A DNA stretch of 11,816 nt, taken from assembly GCA_023439605.1 (NCBI GenBank), contig JAEXNS010000261.1, forward strand, positions 1-11,816. Direction: 5' to 3'. This document shows positions 6,094 through 11,816 of the stretch, in pieces (the first letter of the stretch is position 1; each line of letters begins with the position of its first letter). The notes beneath the pieces were generated by a model. It worked only from the letters and a program-made list of their open reading frames with translations, searched no databases and had not been told where the DNA came from. The DNA comes from Bacillota bacterium (GTDB lineage: Bacteria > Bacillota > Clostridia > Oscillospirales > Ruminococcaceae). The position numbers and the translations under genes were made by a program.

Positions 6094-6216
6094 TATTCAT
6101 AGGTTAAAGGTAAAGTTAGTGATTTTTTATAGTTTCGACTCTACGGAGTCAACAGGGCTTTCCGATCGCCCTGGACCTTCAGTAAAACAATGTTGCCTTA
6201 TACATATGGTTGAATA
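6094..6216 (+). repeat. Structured intergenic repeat, copy 4 (tandem with copy 3)
   Basis: Terminal arms TATTCA (6094-6099) and TGAATA (6211-6216) are a perfect inverted repeat. Hairpin GACTC-TACG-GAGTC (6137-6150) and hairpin CAGGGC/GCCCTG (6153-6158 with 6168-6173) are both perfect. The inner GGTAAAG/CTTTGCC pairing is reduced to GGTAA/TTGCC. It lies 14 bases after copy 3, in the same orientation. A short duplication, CACTATT twice (6084-6097), sits at its left border. Confidence 0.85.
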
Positions 6217-6236
6217 TTAAAGTAATTTTTAATTTA

Positions 6237-6259
6237 TAGGAGCGATTTATTCGCTCCTA
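6237..6259. terminator. Hairpin, possible glyA terminator (weak)
   Basis: A perfect 9-bp stem, TAGGAGCGA (6237-6245) with TCGCTCCTA (6251-6259), has a 5-base loop. No clear U tract follows on the plus strand, so it may be a weak terminator or an operator-like palindrome. A TATAAT at 6267-6272 just downstream could be the -10 of the next operon, although no good -35 is visible. Confidence 0.45.
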
Positions 6260-6326
6260 ATAAATGTATAATCTATTTTATTGTTTGTGGAGATGAAGAA
6301 AAAAATAAAAAAATATGGAGTATGTT

Positions 6327-7154
6327 ATGATTTATGAATATGATAATTTACAATATAAAATTGAAAATAACGAAATAGCAATAATTGGATTTTTAAAAAA
6401 TAATATTTCTGTTTTATCTATTCCTGAATTTATTGATGGTATGCATGTTAGAAAAATAGCATACAAAGCTTTTGCGGGTTGTAGTACGTTTTCATGTAAA
6501 TTTGTTGAAAAATTTATACTCCCAAAAGGTTTACAAATCATAGAAAGTAACGCCTTTTATGGCTGTTCATCAATAGAAGAAATGACTATTCCTAATACAG
6601 TTTTAAATATTGGAGAAAAAAGTTTTTGTAACTGTACAAATTTAAAAAAAATATATATATCAAATTCTATTATATCTATTGCTTCAAATGCTTTTGAAAA
6701 TTGCTTTGAAATTGAAGGAATATATATGACAGAATTAGAAAGTGCAGCCACACAGTTTATTTATATCCCCAAAGATGAAAATGGTCCGTATGAAGATTAT
6801 ATTGAAATATGTAATCATTTTTTTAGTTGGAACAAATATGATTTAATTTTTTTGAGAAATAGTCCTTTGAGTGGTAAAATAAAAGTTGCTTTGCATAGAC
6901 TTTTGAACCCAATTGATTTAGATGAAGATGCTAAAAAAAGATATAGTGCTTTTTTATTAAGTAACTATGAATATTTTTTAAATCATTATGTTGAAACGAA
7001 TAATTTAGAAATGATAATACCTTTTGGAAAATTAAATTTAATAAAAGAAGAAAATATAAATAATTATATAGAAAAAGCTTTAAAAAGTGACAGTAAATCA
7101 GTTCTTTTATATCTTATTGCCTATAGACATAAAAGATTTAATTATGAGGATTGA
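6327..7154 (+). CDS. BspA-like leucine-rich-repeat protein
   Basis: This protein has 275 residues. After a short N-terminal segment (YEYDNLQYK...), residues about 28-145 carry four or so LRR_5 (BspA/TpLRR-type) repeats of the pattern I-P...V..I...AF.GC..., for example AYKAFAGC, ESNAFYGC, GEKSFCNC and ASNAFENC. The remainder (about 180-275) is charged, probably alpha-helical and unrecognised. There is no signal peptide, anchor or dockerin, so unlike many BspA-type proteins it is probably cytoplasmic. The in-frame ATG at 6315 has no ribosome site at a useful distance. The ATG at 6327 has TGGAG (6316-6320) 6 bases upstream and is preferred. It is followed 21 bases later by rarA and is probably cotranscribed. 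The function is unknown; LRR_5 domains generally mediate protein contacts. Confidence 0.8.
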   Translation: MIYEYDNLQYKIENNEIAIIGFLKNNISVLSIPEFIDGMHVRKIAYKAFAGCSTFSCKFVEKFILPKGLQIIESNAFYGCSSIEEMTIPNTVLNIGEKSFCNCTNLKKIYISNSIISIASNAFENCFEIEGIYMTELESAATQFIYIPKDENGPYEDYIEICNHFFSWNKYDLIFLRNSPLSGKIKVALHRLLNPIDLDEDAKKRYSAFLLSNYEYFLNHYVETNNLEMIIPFGKLNLIKEENINNYIEKALKSDSKSVLLYLIAYRHKRFNYED

Positions 7155-7175
7155 TTTTAGTTTGGGGGGATTTTT

Positions 7176-8441
7176 TTGAGTAAGCCACTAGCAGATAAAA
7201 TAAGACCAATTAAACTTGATGATATAGTTGGACAAAAGCATTTGCTAGGTTCAAATAAACCCTTAAGAAAAATAATTGAAAATGAGTACATCCCAAATTT
7301 GATTTTTTATGGTCCTTCTGGAACTGGAAAAACCACCTTGGCAAAAATAATTGCTGAGAAAACACATAAAAGTCTGCACATATTAAATGGTACAAGTGCC
7401 TCTATTGCCGATATTAAACAAATTATTTCTGAAATAGGAACATTTTCAGGTTTGAATGGAATTTTATTGTATTTGGATGAAATACAATATTTAAATAAAA
7501 AACAACAACAAAGTTTATTGGAATATATAGAAAACGGTGATATTACTTTAATTGCATCTACAACAGAAAATCCATACTTCGCTATATTTAATGCTATTTT
7601 AAGTCGTTCAACCGTTTTTGAATTTAAAATTGTTGAAAGAGAAGAAATCTATAAAGCTATAGTACGTGCATATGAATATTTAGAGAACGAAAAAAAAGTA
7701 AAAATAAATATAGAAGAAGCAGTGATTGATAAAATTTCTGCTGGATGTGGTGGAGATGTCAGAAAAGCAATAAATACAGTAGAATTAAGTTTTTTTTCTG
7801 CTAATTATATAGCAGAAAATATATTGGAAATAAACGAGGAAACAGTAGATACATTGATACAAAAAAGTAGTATGAGATATGATAGAGATGGTGATATGCA
7901 TTATGATATCATTTCAGCATTACAAAAATCAATAAGAGGCTCAGACGAAAATGCAGCACTACATTATACAGCTAGACTTATTGAAGCAGGTGACATCATA
8001 TCGTTATCAAGAAGGTTACTTGTTATAGCGGCAGAAGATATTGGTTTGGCTTATCCAAACGCTATAGCTGTTGTTAAAGCATGTGTGGATACAGCTATGC
8101 AGTTGGGATTTCCTGAGGCTAGAATTCCTTTGGCGGAAGCAGTTATTTTTATGTGTACACTTCCTAAATCAAATACAGCAATATCTGCTATTGATTTAGC
8201 TTTAGATGATATACGAAAAGTAGCTGACTATTCTATACCTAAACACTTAAAAGATAGTCACTATTCGGGAGCAAATGATTTGGGAAATGGGAGAGGGTAT
8301 AAATATCCTCATAGTTACCCCAGCAGCTATATAAATCAACAATATTTACCCGATGAAATAAAAAATAAAGTATACTATAAATTTGGAAACAATAAAACCG
8401 AGCAGGCAGCATATGAATATAGAAAAAAAATATCAAAATAA
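7176..8441 (+). CDS. rarA: RarA/MgsA-type AAA+ ATPase (replication-associated recombination protein)
   Basis: This 421-residue AAA+ clamp-loader-like ATPase acts at stalled or damaged replication forks. Visible motifs are RPIKLDDIVGQKHLLG (10-25), Walker A GPSGTGKT (46-53), Walker B LLYLDE (97-102), QQQSLLEYIENG (110-121) and the sensor-1 region STTENP (128-133). The C-terminal tetramerisation part contains IRGSDENAALHY, AEDIGLAYP, GFPEARIPLAEA and the late PHSYP...QQYLP motif typical of the family. Length is normal. The start is a TTG at 7176 preceded by a GGGGGGA ribosome site (7164-7170), 5 bases away; no ATG fits better. It sits directly after the LRR gene, with no terminator between them, so the two probably form an operon. 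A plain housekeeping DnaX is excluded by the RarA-specific C-terminal region. Confidence 0.94.
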   Translation: MSKPLADKIRPIKLDDIVGQKHLLGSNKPLRKIIENEYIPNLIFYGPSGTGKTTLAKIIAEKTHKSLHILNGTSASIADIKQIISEIGTFSGLNGILLYLDEIQYLNKKQQQSLLEYIENGDITLIASTTENPYFAIFNAILSRSTVFEFKIVEREEIYKAIVRAYEYLENEKKVKINIEEAVIDKISAGCGGDVRKAINTVELSFFSANYIAENILEINEETVDTLIQKSSMRYDRDGDMHYDIISALQKSIRGSDENAALHYTARLIEAGDIISLSRRLLVIAAEDIGLAYPNAIAVVKACVDTAMQLGFPEARIPLAEAVIFMCTLPKSNTAISAIDLALDDIRKVADYSIPKHLKDSHYSGANDLGNGRGYKYPHSYPSSYINQQYLPDEIKNKVYYKFGNNKTEQAAYEYRKKISK

Positions 8442-8464
8442 TTAATTATATTTTAAATAGAATA

Positions 8465-8493
8465 TTGCTTTATAATTAAAAATAGTTTATAAT
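8465..8493 (+). promoter_or_regulatory. Sigma-A-type promoter of the DUF951 gene
   Basis: TTGCTT (8465-8470), a 17-base spacer and TATAAT (8488-8493) lie just upstream of the small gene at 8527. This makes it a transcription unit separate from rarA. Confidence 0.7.
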
Positions 8494-8526
8494 ATAATTC
8501 ACGGATGTTATGAAAGGGAATGGCAT

Positions 8527-8718
8527 ATGGATGTAAGTATAAATGATATTTTAATTTTAAAAAAAAACCATCCATGTGGTTGTAACAGAATGATAGTTTT
8601 AAGAGTCGGAATGGATTTTAAAATTAAATGCGAAAAATGTTCAAGGGAGATTATGGTGGGTAGAAATAAAATCGAGAAAAATATTAAAAAAATAATAAAA
8701 GTAGATGATAAACTGTAG
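8527..8718 (+). CDS. DUF951 family small protein
   Basis: This 63-residue protein matches the DUF951 pattern: an N-terminal strand (DVSINDILILKK), HPCGCN (15-20), VLRVGMDFKIKCEKC (about 24-38), then a basic C-terminal helix (RNKIEKNIKKIIK). CGC together with CEKC suggests a single zinc site; some homologues have fewer cysteines. The family is common in Bacillota, often near ychF, parB or DNA-replication genes, and its role is not known to me. A nucleic-acid-binding function is plausible from the basic tail and the small beta-rich fold, but this is inference. AAAGGGA (8513-8519), 7 bases upstream, supports the ATG at 8527. It has its own promoter and terminator. Confidence 0.88.
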   Translation: MDVSINDILILKKNHPCGCNRMIVLRVGMDFKIKCEKCSREIMVGRNKIEKNIKKIIKVDDKL

Positions 8719-8777
8719 CTTTTTTTATTATAATACTAAAACAAATCAAAAAGATAAATACATAAAAATTTTTAAAG

Positions 8778-8806
8778 TTTCATGTCAATTGATATGAAAG
8801 GGTTTT
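8778..8806 (+). terminator. Rho-independent terminator after the DUF951 gene
   Basis: TTTCATGTC (8778-8786) pairs with GATATGAAA (8791-8799) over 9 positions including one G-T, around an AATT loop. GG and six T follow (8803-8808). Confidence 0.8.
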
Positions 8807-8814
8807 TTGTTTGC

Positions 8815-8838
8815 CATAAAACCTAAAATTGTTTTATG
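8815..8838. promoter_or_regulatory. Perfect inverted repeat upstream of prfA
   Basis: CATAAAAC (8815-8822) and GTTTTATG (8831-8838) are perfectly complementary around an 8-base centre, 52 bases before the prfA start. It could be an operator or a leader hairpin for the prfA operon; no U tract of terminator quality follows directly. A TTGTTT at 8829-8834 inside it could serve as a -35, paired with a poor -10 near 8852. Confidence 0.45.
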
Positions 8839-8889
8839 TTATCAGTTTTTTTAATTAATATATTATATTAAAAAAGGAAAGGTTTTATT

Positions 8890-9963
8890 ATGTTTGAAAA
8901 ATTAAGATTGACTGAACAAAAATATGAAGAAATAAGTGAGAAATTATCGGATATAAATGTTATAAATGATAATAACTTATATAAAAACTTAATGAAGGAG
9001 TATAAAAATTTAACTCCTGTAGTAGAAAAATATAGAGAGTATTTGCAAGCACAAAACCACTTTGATGAAGCAAAAGAAATTTTAGATACTCCAAACATAG
9101 ACAAAGAGTTTAAAGAAATGGCTCAAATGGAATATGAAGAACTAAAAGAGAAGACAGCTGTTTTAGCAGAAGAATTAAAAATTGCTTTGTTGCCTAAAGA
9201 TCCAAATGATGATAAGAACGTTATTATAGAAATAAGAGGTGGTGCAGGTGGTGAAGAGGCATCCCTTTTTGCAAACTCTCTATTTCGAATGTATACTATG
9301 TATGCAGAAAGTAAAGGCTGGAAGCAGGAAACTTTAAATTTAAACGAAACTGAATTGGGCGGAGTAAAAGAAGTTAGTTTTTCTATAGAGGGTGAGGGAG
9401 CATACTCAAGGTTCAAGTATGAAAGTGGTGTTCATAGAGTACAAAGAGTTCCCGAAACAGAATCGCAAGGAAGAGTTCATACTTCAACTGTTACTGTTGC
9501 AGTGTTGATTGAAGCAGATGAAGTTGAATTAAATATTAACCCTACAGAGCTTAAAATAGATGTATTTAGAGCTAGTGGTGCAGGTGGACAGCATATAAAC
9601 AAGACTGAATCAGCAGTTAGAATTACGCATTTACCAACTAATTTAGTAGTGGAATGTCAAGATGAGAGAAGTCAACATAAAAACAAAGATAAGGCTATGA
9701 AAATTTTACGTTCTAGGTTATATGAAGCTTTACAACAAGAGCAAGATGATAAAATAGCATCTGAAAGAAAAATGCAAGTAGGAACTGGTGACCGTTCTGA
9801 AAGAATTAGAACTTATAATTATCCTCAAGGAAGGATAACAGATCACCGCATAGGATTAACATTATATAGATTAGAGGATGTGCTAAATGGTAACATTGAT
9901 GAAGTAGTTGATTCGTTAGCTACTGCAGATCAAGCTGCTAAATTAGCAATGCAGGATGAGTAA
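8890..9963 (+). CDS. prfA: Peptide chain release factor 1
   Basis: This 357-residue class-I release factor recognises UAA and UAG and triggers peptidyl-tRNA hydrolysis on the ribosome. The N-terminal helical domain spans about 1-105. The anticodon-like recognition motif PxT is PET (188-190) within QRVPETESQGRVHTS, which identifies RF1 rather than RF2 (SPF). The catalytic GGQ is at 232-234 in GASGAGGQHINKTESA. Length is normal. The ATG at 8890 is preceded by GGAAAGG about 7 bases upstream. The GGQ glutamine is normally methylated by PrmC, whose gene often follows prfA but is not here. The next gene, sua5, starts at or before this stop codon, so the two are translationally coupled in an operon with coaE. 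Confidence 0.97.
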   Translation: MFEKLRLTEQKYEEISEKLSDINVINDNNLYKNLMKEYKNLTPVVEKYREYLQAQNHFDEAKEILDTPNIDKEFKEMAQMEYEELKEKTAVLAEELKIALLPKDPNDDKNVIIEIRGGAGGEEASLFANSLFRMYTMYAESKGWKQETLNLNETELGGVKEVSFSIEGEGAYSRFKYESGVHRVQRVPETESQGRVHTSTVTVAVLIEADEVELNINPTELKIDVFRASGAGGQHINKTESAVRITHLPTNLVVECQDERSQHKNKDKAMKILRSRLYEALQQEQDDKIASERKMQVGTGDRSERIRTYNYPQGRITDHRIGLTLYRLEDVLNGNIDEVVDSLATADQAAKLAMQDE

Positions 9964-9964
9964 T

Positions 9965-10981
9965 ATGAAAGAAACAAAATTATTATCTACAAATGAATAT
10001 GACCTAGAGACTGCAGCACTACTTTTAAAAAAAGGTGAGATAGTTGCAATACCTACAGAAACAGTATATGGACTAGCTGCAGATGCTACAAATGAAAAAG
10101 CTGTAAGTAAAATTTTTGAAGTAAAAGGAAGACCATCTGACAATCCTTTGATTGTTCATGTTTCTGATTCTTCAATGATAAATTTATTTGCTGAGGATAT
10201 TCCTTCTACAGTATATAAGTTAGCAAATAAATTTTGGCCTGGACCACTTACAATAGTATTACATAAAAAAAATATAATACCTAGCATAGTTACTGCTGGA
10301 TTAGATACAATTGCATTGAGAGTGCCTGCAAATGACGCTACAAGAAAACTTATTTCTCTATGTGGTAAACCTTTGGCTGCTCCGTCTGCAAATTTGTCTG
10401 GATATCCAAGTCCTACTACGGCAAAACATGTATTGAAGGATTTAGATGGTAAAATATCAGCCATTGTTGATGGTGGACCTTGTACAATAGGTTTAGAATC
10501 TACAGTGATTATGTTTGAAAGTTTTGATTCTATTAGAGTTTTAAGGCCGGGTGCAATAACAGTTGAGGACTTAAAAACAATCGTAGATGATGTAATAATA
10601 GATAAATCCGTTTTATCAGATAAGCCAGTTGATGAAACAGCCTTATCACCAGGAATGAAACATAAGCATTATTCTCCAAAGGCTAAAATTATTTTGGTTA
10701 GAGCAGGCTTAGAGAGATTTACAAAATATGTAGAAGAGTTAAATATAGAAAATTCATATGCTTTAATATTTGATTACGATTCAAAGGATTATCCATATAA
10801 ACATTTAACTTATGGTGATAACTATAAAGAACAGGCACAACAAGTTTTTTCAAAATTACGTGAAATTGATGATATGGGGATTGAAACTGTATTTGTTAGA
10901 GCACCAAGAAAGGAAGGTATAGGTCTAGCTGTTTATAATCGCTTGATTAGAGCAGCAGGATTTGAGGTGATAGAAAGGTGA
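9965..10981 (+). CDS. L-threonylcarbamoyladenylate synthase (Sua5/YwlC)
   Basis: This enzyme makes threonylcarbamoyl-AMP from threonine, bicarbonate and ATP, the first step of the universal t6A37 modification of ANN-decoding tRNAs. Using the ATG at 9965 it has 338 residues. The YrdC domain (about 10-200) shows PTETVYGL (30-37), KGRP with SDNPLIVHV (55-67), WPGPLT (91-96) and PSANLSG (140-146). A linker with LSPGMKHKHYSP follows, then the C-terminal Sua5 domain (about 240-338), so it is the long Sua5 type rather than the short TsaC. The ATG at 9956 lies inside the prfA end, directly on the AGGA site. The ATG at 9965, 8 bases from that site, is preferred. The gene is in a coupled operon between prfA and coaE. 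Confidence 0.94.
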   Translation: MKETKLLSTNEYDLETAALLLKKGEIVAIPTETVYGLAADATNEKAVSKIFEVKGRPSDNPLIVHVSDSSMINLFAEDIPSTVYKLANKFWPGPLTIVLHKKNIIPSIVTAGLDTIALRVPANDATRKLISLCGKPLAAPSANLSGYPSPTTAKHVLKDLDGKISAIVDGGPCTIGLESTVIMFESFDSIRVLRPGAITVEDLKTIVDDVIIDKSVLSDKPVDETALSPGMKHKHYSPKAKIILVRAGLERFTKYVEELNIENSYALIFDYDSKDYPYKHLTYGDNYKEQAQQVFSKLREIDDMGIETVFVRAPRKEGIGLAVYNRLIRAAGFEVIER

Positions 10982-11610
10982 ACAGTTTAGACGGAGTGAT
11001 GGTAGTTGGATTGACGGGGCAAACAGGTGCAGGGAAAACAACTGTTTGTAAAATATTTCAGGAAAATGGATTTACTGTTATAAATGCGGATTTAATTGCC
11101 AGACAAGTGTTAGAGCAGGATTCACCTTGTTTACGAGAGCTGGTAGATTGTTTTGGCACAACTATTTTAACAGAAGATAATAGTTTAGATCGTCATAAAT
11201 TTGCAGACATAGTGTTTTCAGATAAAAATAAGTTAGAACTTTTAAATAGTATATGTTATCCATATATTACTTCTGAAATTTTAAATTTAATTAGATTTAA
11301 TTCGGACAATGGGCATAAGCTGATTTTACTTGATGCTCCAACACTTTTTGAGAGCAGAGCGGATGATTTTTGCGAAATAATTATATCTGTAATATCAAAA
11401 GAAGATATTAGGTTAAAAAGAATAGTTAAACGTGATGGCATATCAAAAGAATCAGCATTAAAGAGAATGGCATCACAATTAAGTGAACAGTTTTTTGTAG
11501 ATCGTTCTGATTTTATTATTAAAAACAATAAGACAATTACAAATTTAAATGAAGTAGCTAAAGAAGTTTCTGATAAAATTAAAGATTATTATAAAATTCA
11601 TTATGCATAA
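10978..11610 (+). CDS. coaE: Dephospho-CoA kinase
   Basis: This 210-residue P-loop kinase catalyses the last step of coenzyme A synthesis, phosphorylating the 3'-hydroxyl of dephospho-CoA. The P-loop GQTGAGKT is at 14-21, followed by NADLIARQVLE (about 35-45) with the conserved aspartate of the substrate site. LLDAPTLFES (about 118-127) corresponds to the usual DIPLLFE segment. RIVKRDGISKESALKRMASQ (about 148-167) matches the lid region. The GTG at 10978 overlaps the upstream TGA stop (GTGA) and has GAGGTGAT (10964-10971) 6 bases upstream. The ATG at 10999 would have a ribosome site only 2 bases away and is less likely. It is the last gene of the prfA-sua5-coaE operon and ends at a strong hairpin terminator. 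Confidence 0.94.
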   Translation: MNSLDGVMVVGLTGQTGAGKTTVCKIFQENGFTVINADLIARQVLEQDSPCLRELVDCFGTTILTEDNSLDRHKFADIVFSDKNKLELLNSICYPYITSEILNLIRFNSDNGHKLILLDAPTLFESRADDFCEIIISVISKEDIRLKRIVKRDGISKESALKRMASQLSEQFFVDRSDFIIKNNKTITNLNEVAKEVSDKIKDYYKIHYA

Positions 11611-11629
11611 AAATTGAATATTTTGTTAG

Positions 11630-11667
11630 AAAATCAAAATAAATATAAGTGTTTATTTTGGTTTTTT
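11630..11667 (+). terminator. Rho-independent terminator of the prfA-sua5-coaE operon
   Basis: The 15-base arms 11630-11644 and 11651-11665 pair fully (two G-T wobbles) around a 6-base loop and end in a run of six T (11662-11667). It begins 19 bases after the coaE stop. Confidence 0.8.
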
Positions 11668-11690
11668 AAAAATAAATGTATTTAGTTTAG

Positions 11691-11815
11691 TATTCAGCCG
11701 TTAAAGATGAGTTTTATGATTTTGTAGGAGTTTCGACTCTGCGGAGTCGACCGGGCTTTCCGATCTCCCTGGACCTTCGGGATATATATCTTTGCTTTAC
11801 GCATGTTGATGAATA
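11691..11815 (+). repeat. Structured intergenic repeat, copy 5
   Basis: Terminal arms TATTCA (11691-11696) and TGAATA (11810-11815) are a perfect inverted repeat, ending one base before the window edge. Hairpin CGACTC-TGCG-GAGTCG (11734-11749) is perfect, and a second stem CCGGG/CCTGG has one G-T wobble. Inner arms have changed from the consensus, but AAAGAT (11703-11708) can still pair with ATCTTT near 11788-11793. It lies downstream of the coaE terminator. Confidence 0.85.
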
Positions 11816-11816
11816 G

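Noticed and set aside
5958..6216. Tandem repeats 3 and 4 as a CRISPR array or tRNA genes
   Set aside because: The units are about 120 bases with a 14-base gap, not short repeats with unique spacers. The branched fold lacks tRNA landmarks such as a T-loop GTTCRA and an anticodon arm of the right size.
471..11815. Target-site duplications around the repeat copies
   Set aside because: Beyond the TA that may belong to the ends, I could find no convincing flanking duplication, so transposition is not shown.

Overview
The window is AT-rich, low-GC Bacillota DNA, most likely from a gut or rumen Clostridia of the Ruminococcus/Oscillospiraceae type. This rests on strong purine-rich Shine-Dalgarno sites, sigma-A-like promoters, a DUF951 gene, a BspA-like leucine-rich-repeat protein and a protein fragment ending in a type I dockerin behind a threonine-rich linker, the hallmark of cellulosome-type enzymes. 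The species cannot be fixed from the sequence.

Layout, left to right. (1) 1-453: the 3' end of a dockerin protein that enters from the left edge. (2) 663-1765, minus strand: a two-gene operon of cysteine-rich zinc-ribbon proteins with a clear promoter. (3) 2091-2399: a one-domain MGMT-family alkyltransferase-like protein, converging on (4) 2445-4336, minus strand: an overlapping GntR(YtrA-type) regulator - ABC ATPase - ABC permease operon with a palindromic operator on its promoter. (5) 4694-5947: glyA. (6) 6327-8441: a leucine-rich-repeat protein followed by the AAA+ ATPase RarA. (7) 8527-8718: a small DUF951 protein with its own promoter and terminator. (8) 8890-11610: a tightly coupled prfA - sua5/ywlC - coaE operon (translation termination, tRNA t6A modification, coenzyme A synthesis).

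The coding content is mostly ordinary housekeeping. The unusual signal lies between the genes: five copies of one roughly 97-125 bp element (471-567, 4498-4618, 5958-6079, 6094-6216, 11691-11815), all on the plus strand. Each is bounded by a degenerate terminal inverted repeat of the type TATTCA...TGAATA, with an inner complementary pair (GGTAAAG...CTTTGCC) and up to two internal hairpins. The layout would fold as a closed multi-branched structure in RNA or single-stranded DNA. I do not recognise the family. It could be a structured RNA, a MITE-like non-autonomous mobile element, or both. Copies flank glyA on both sides, and one lies in its predicted 5' leader.

All coordinates, start choices and pairings were read by eye; no alignment, folding or database search was run.
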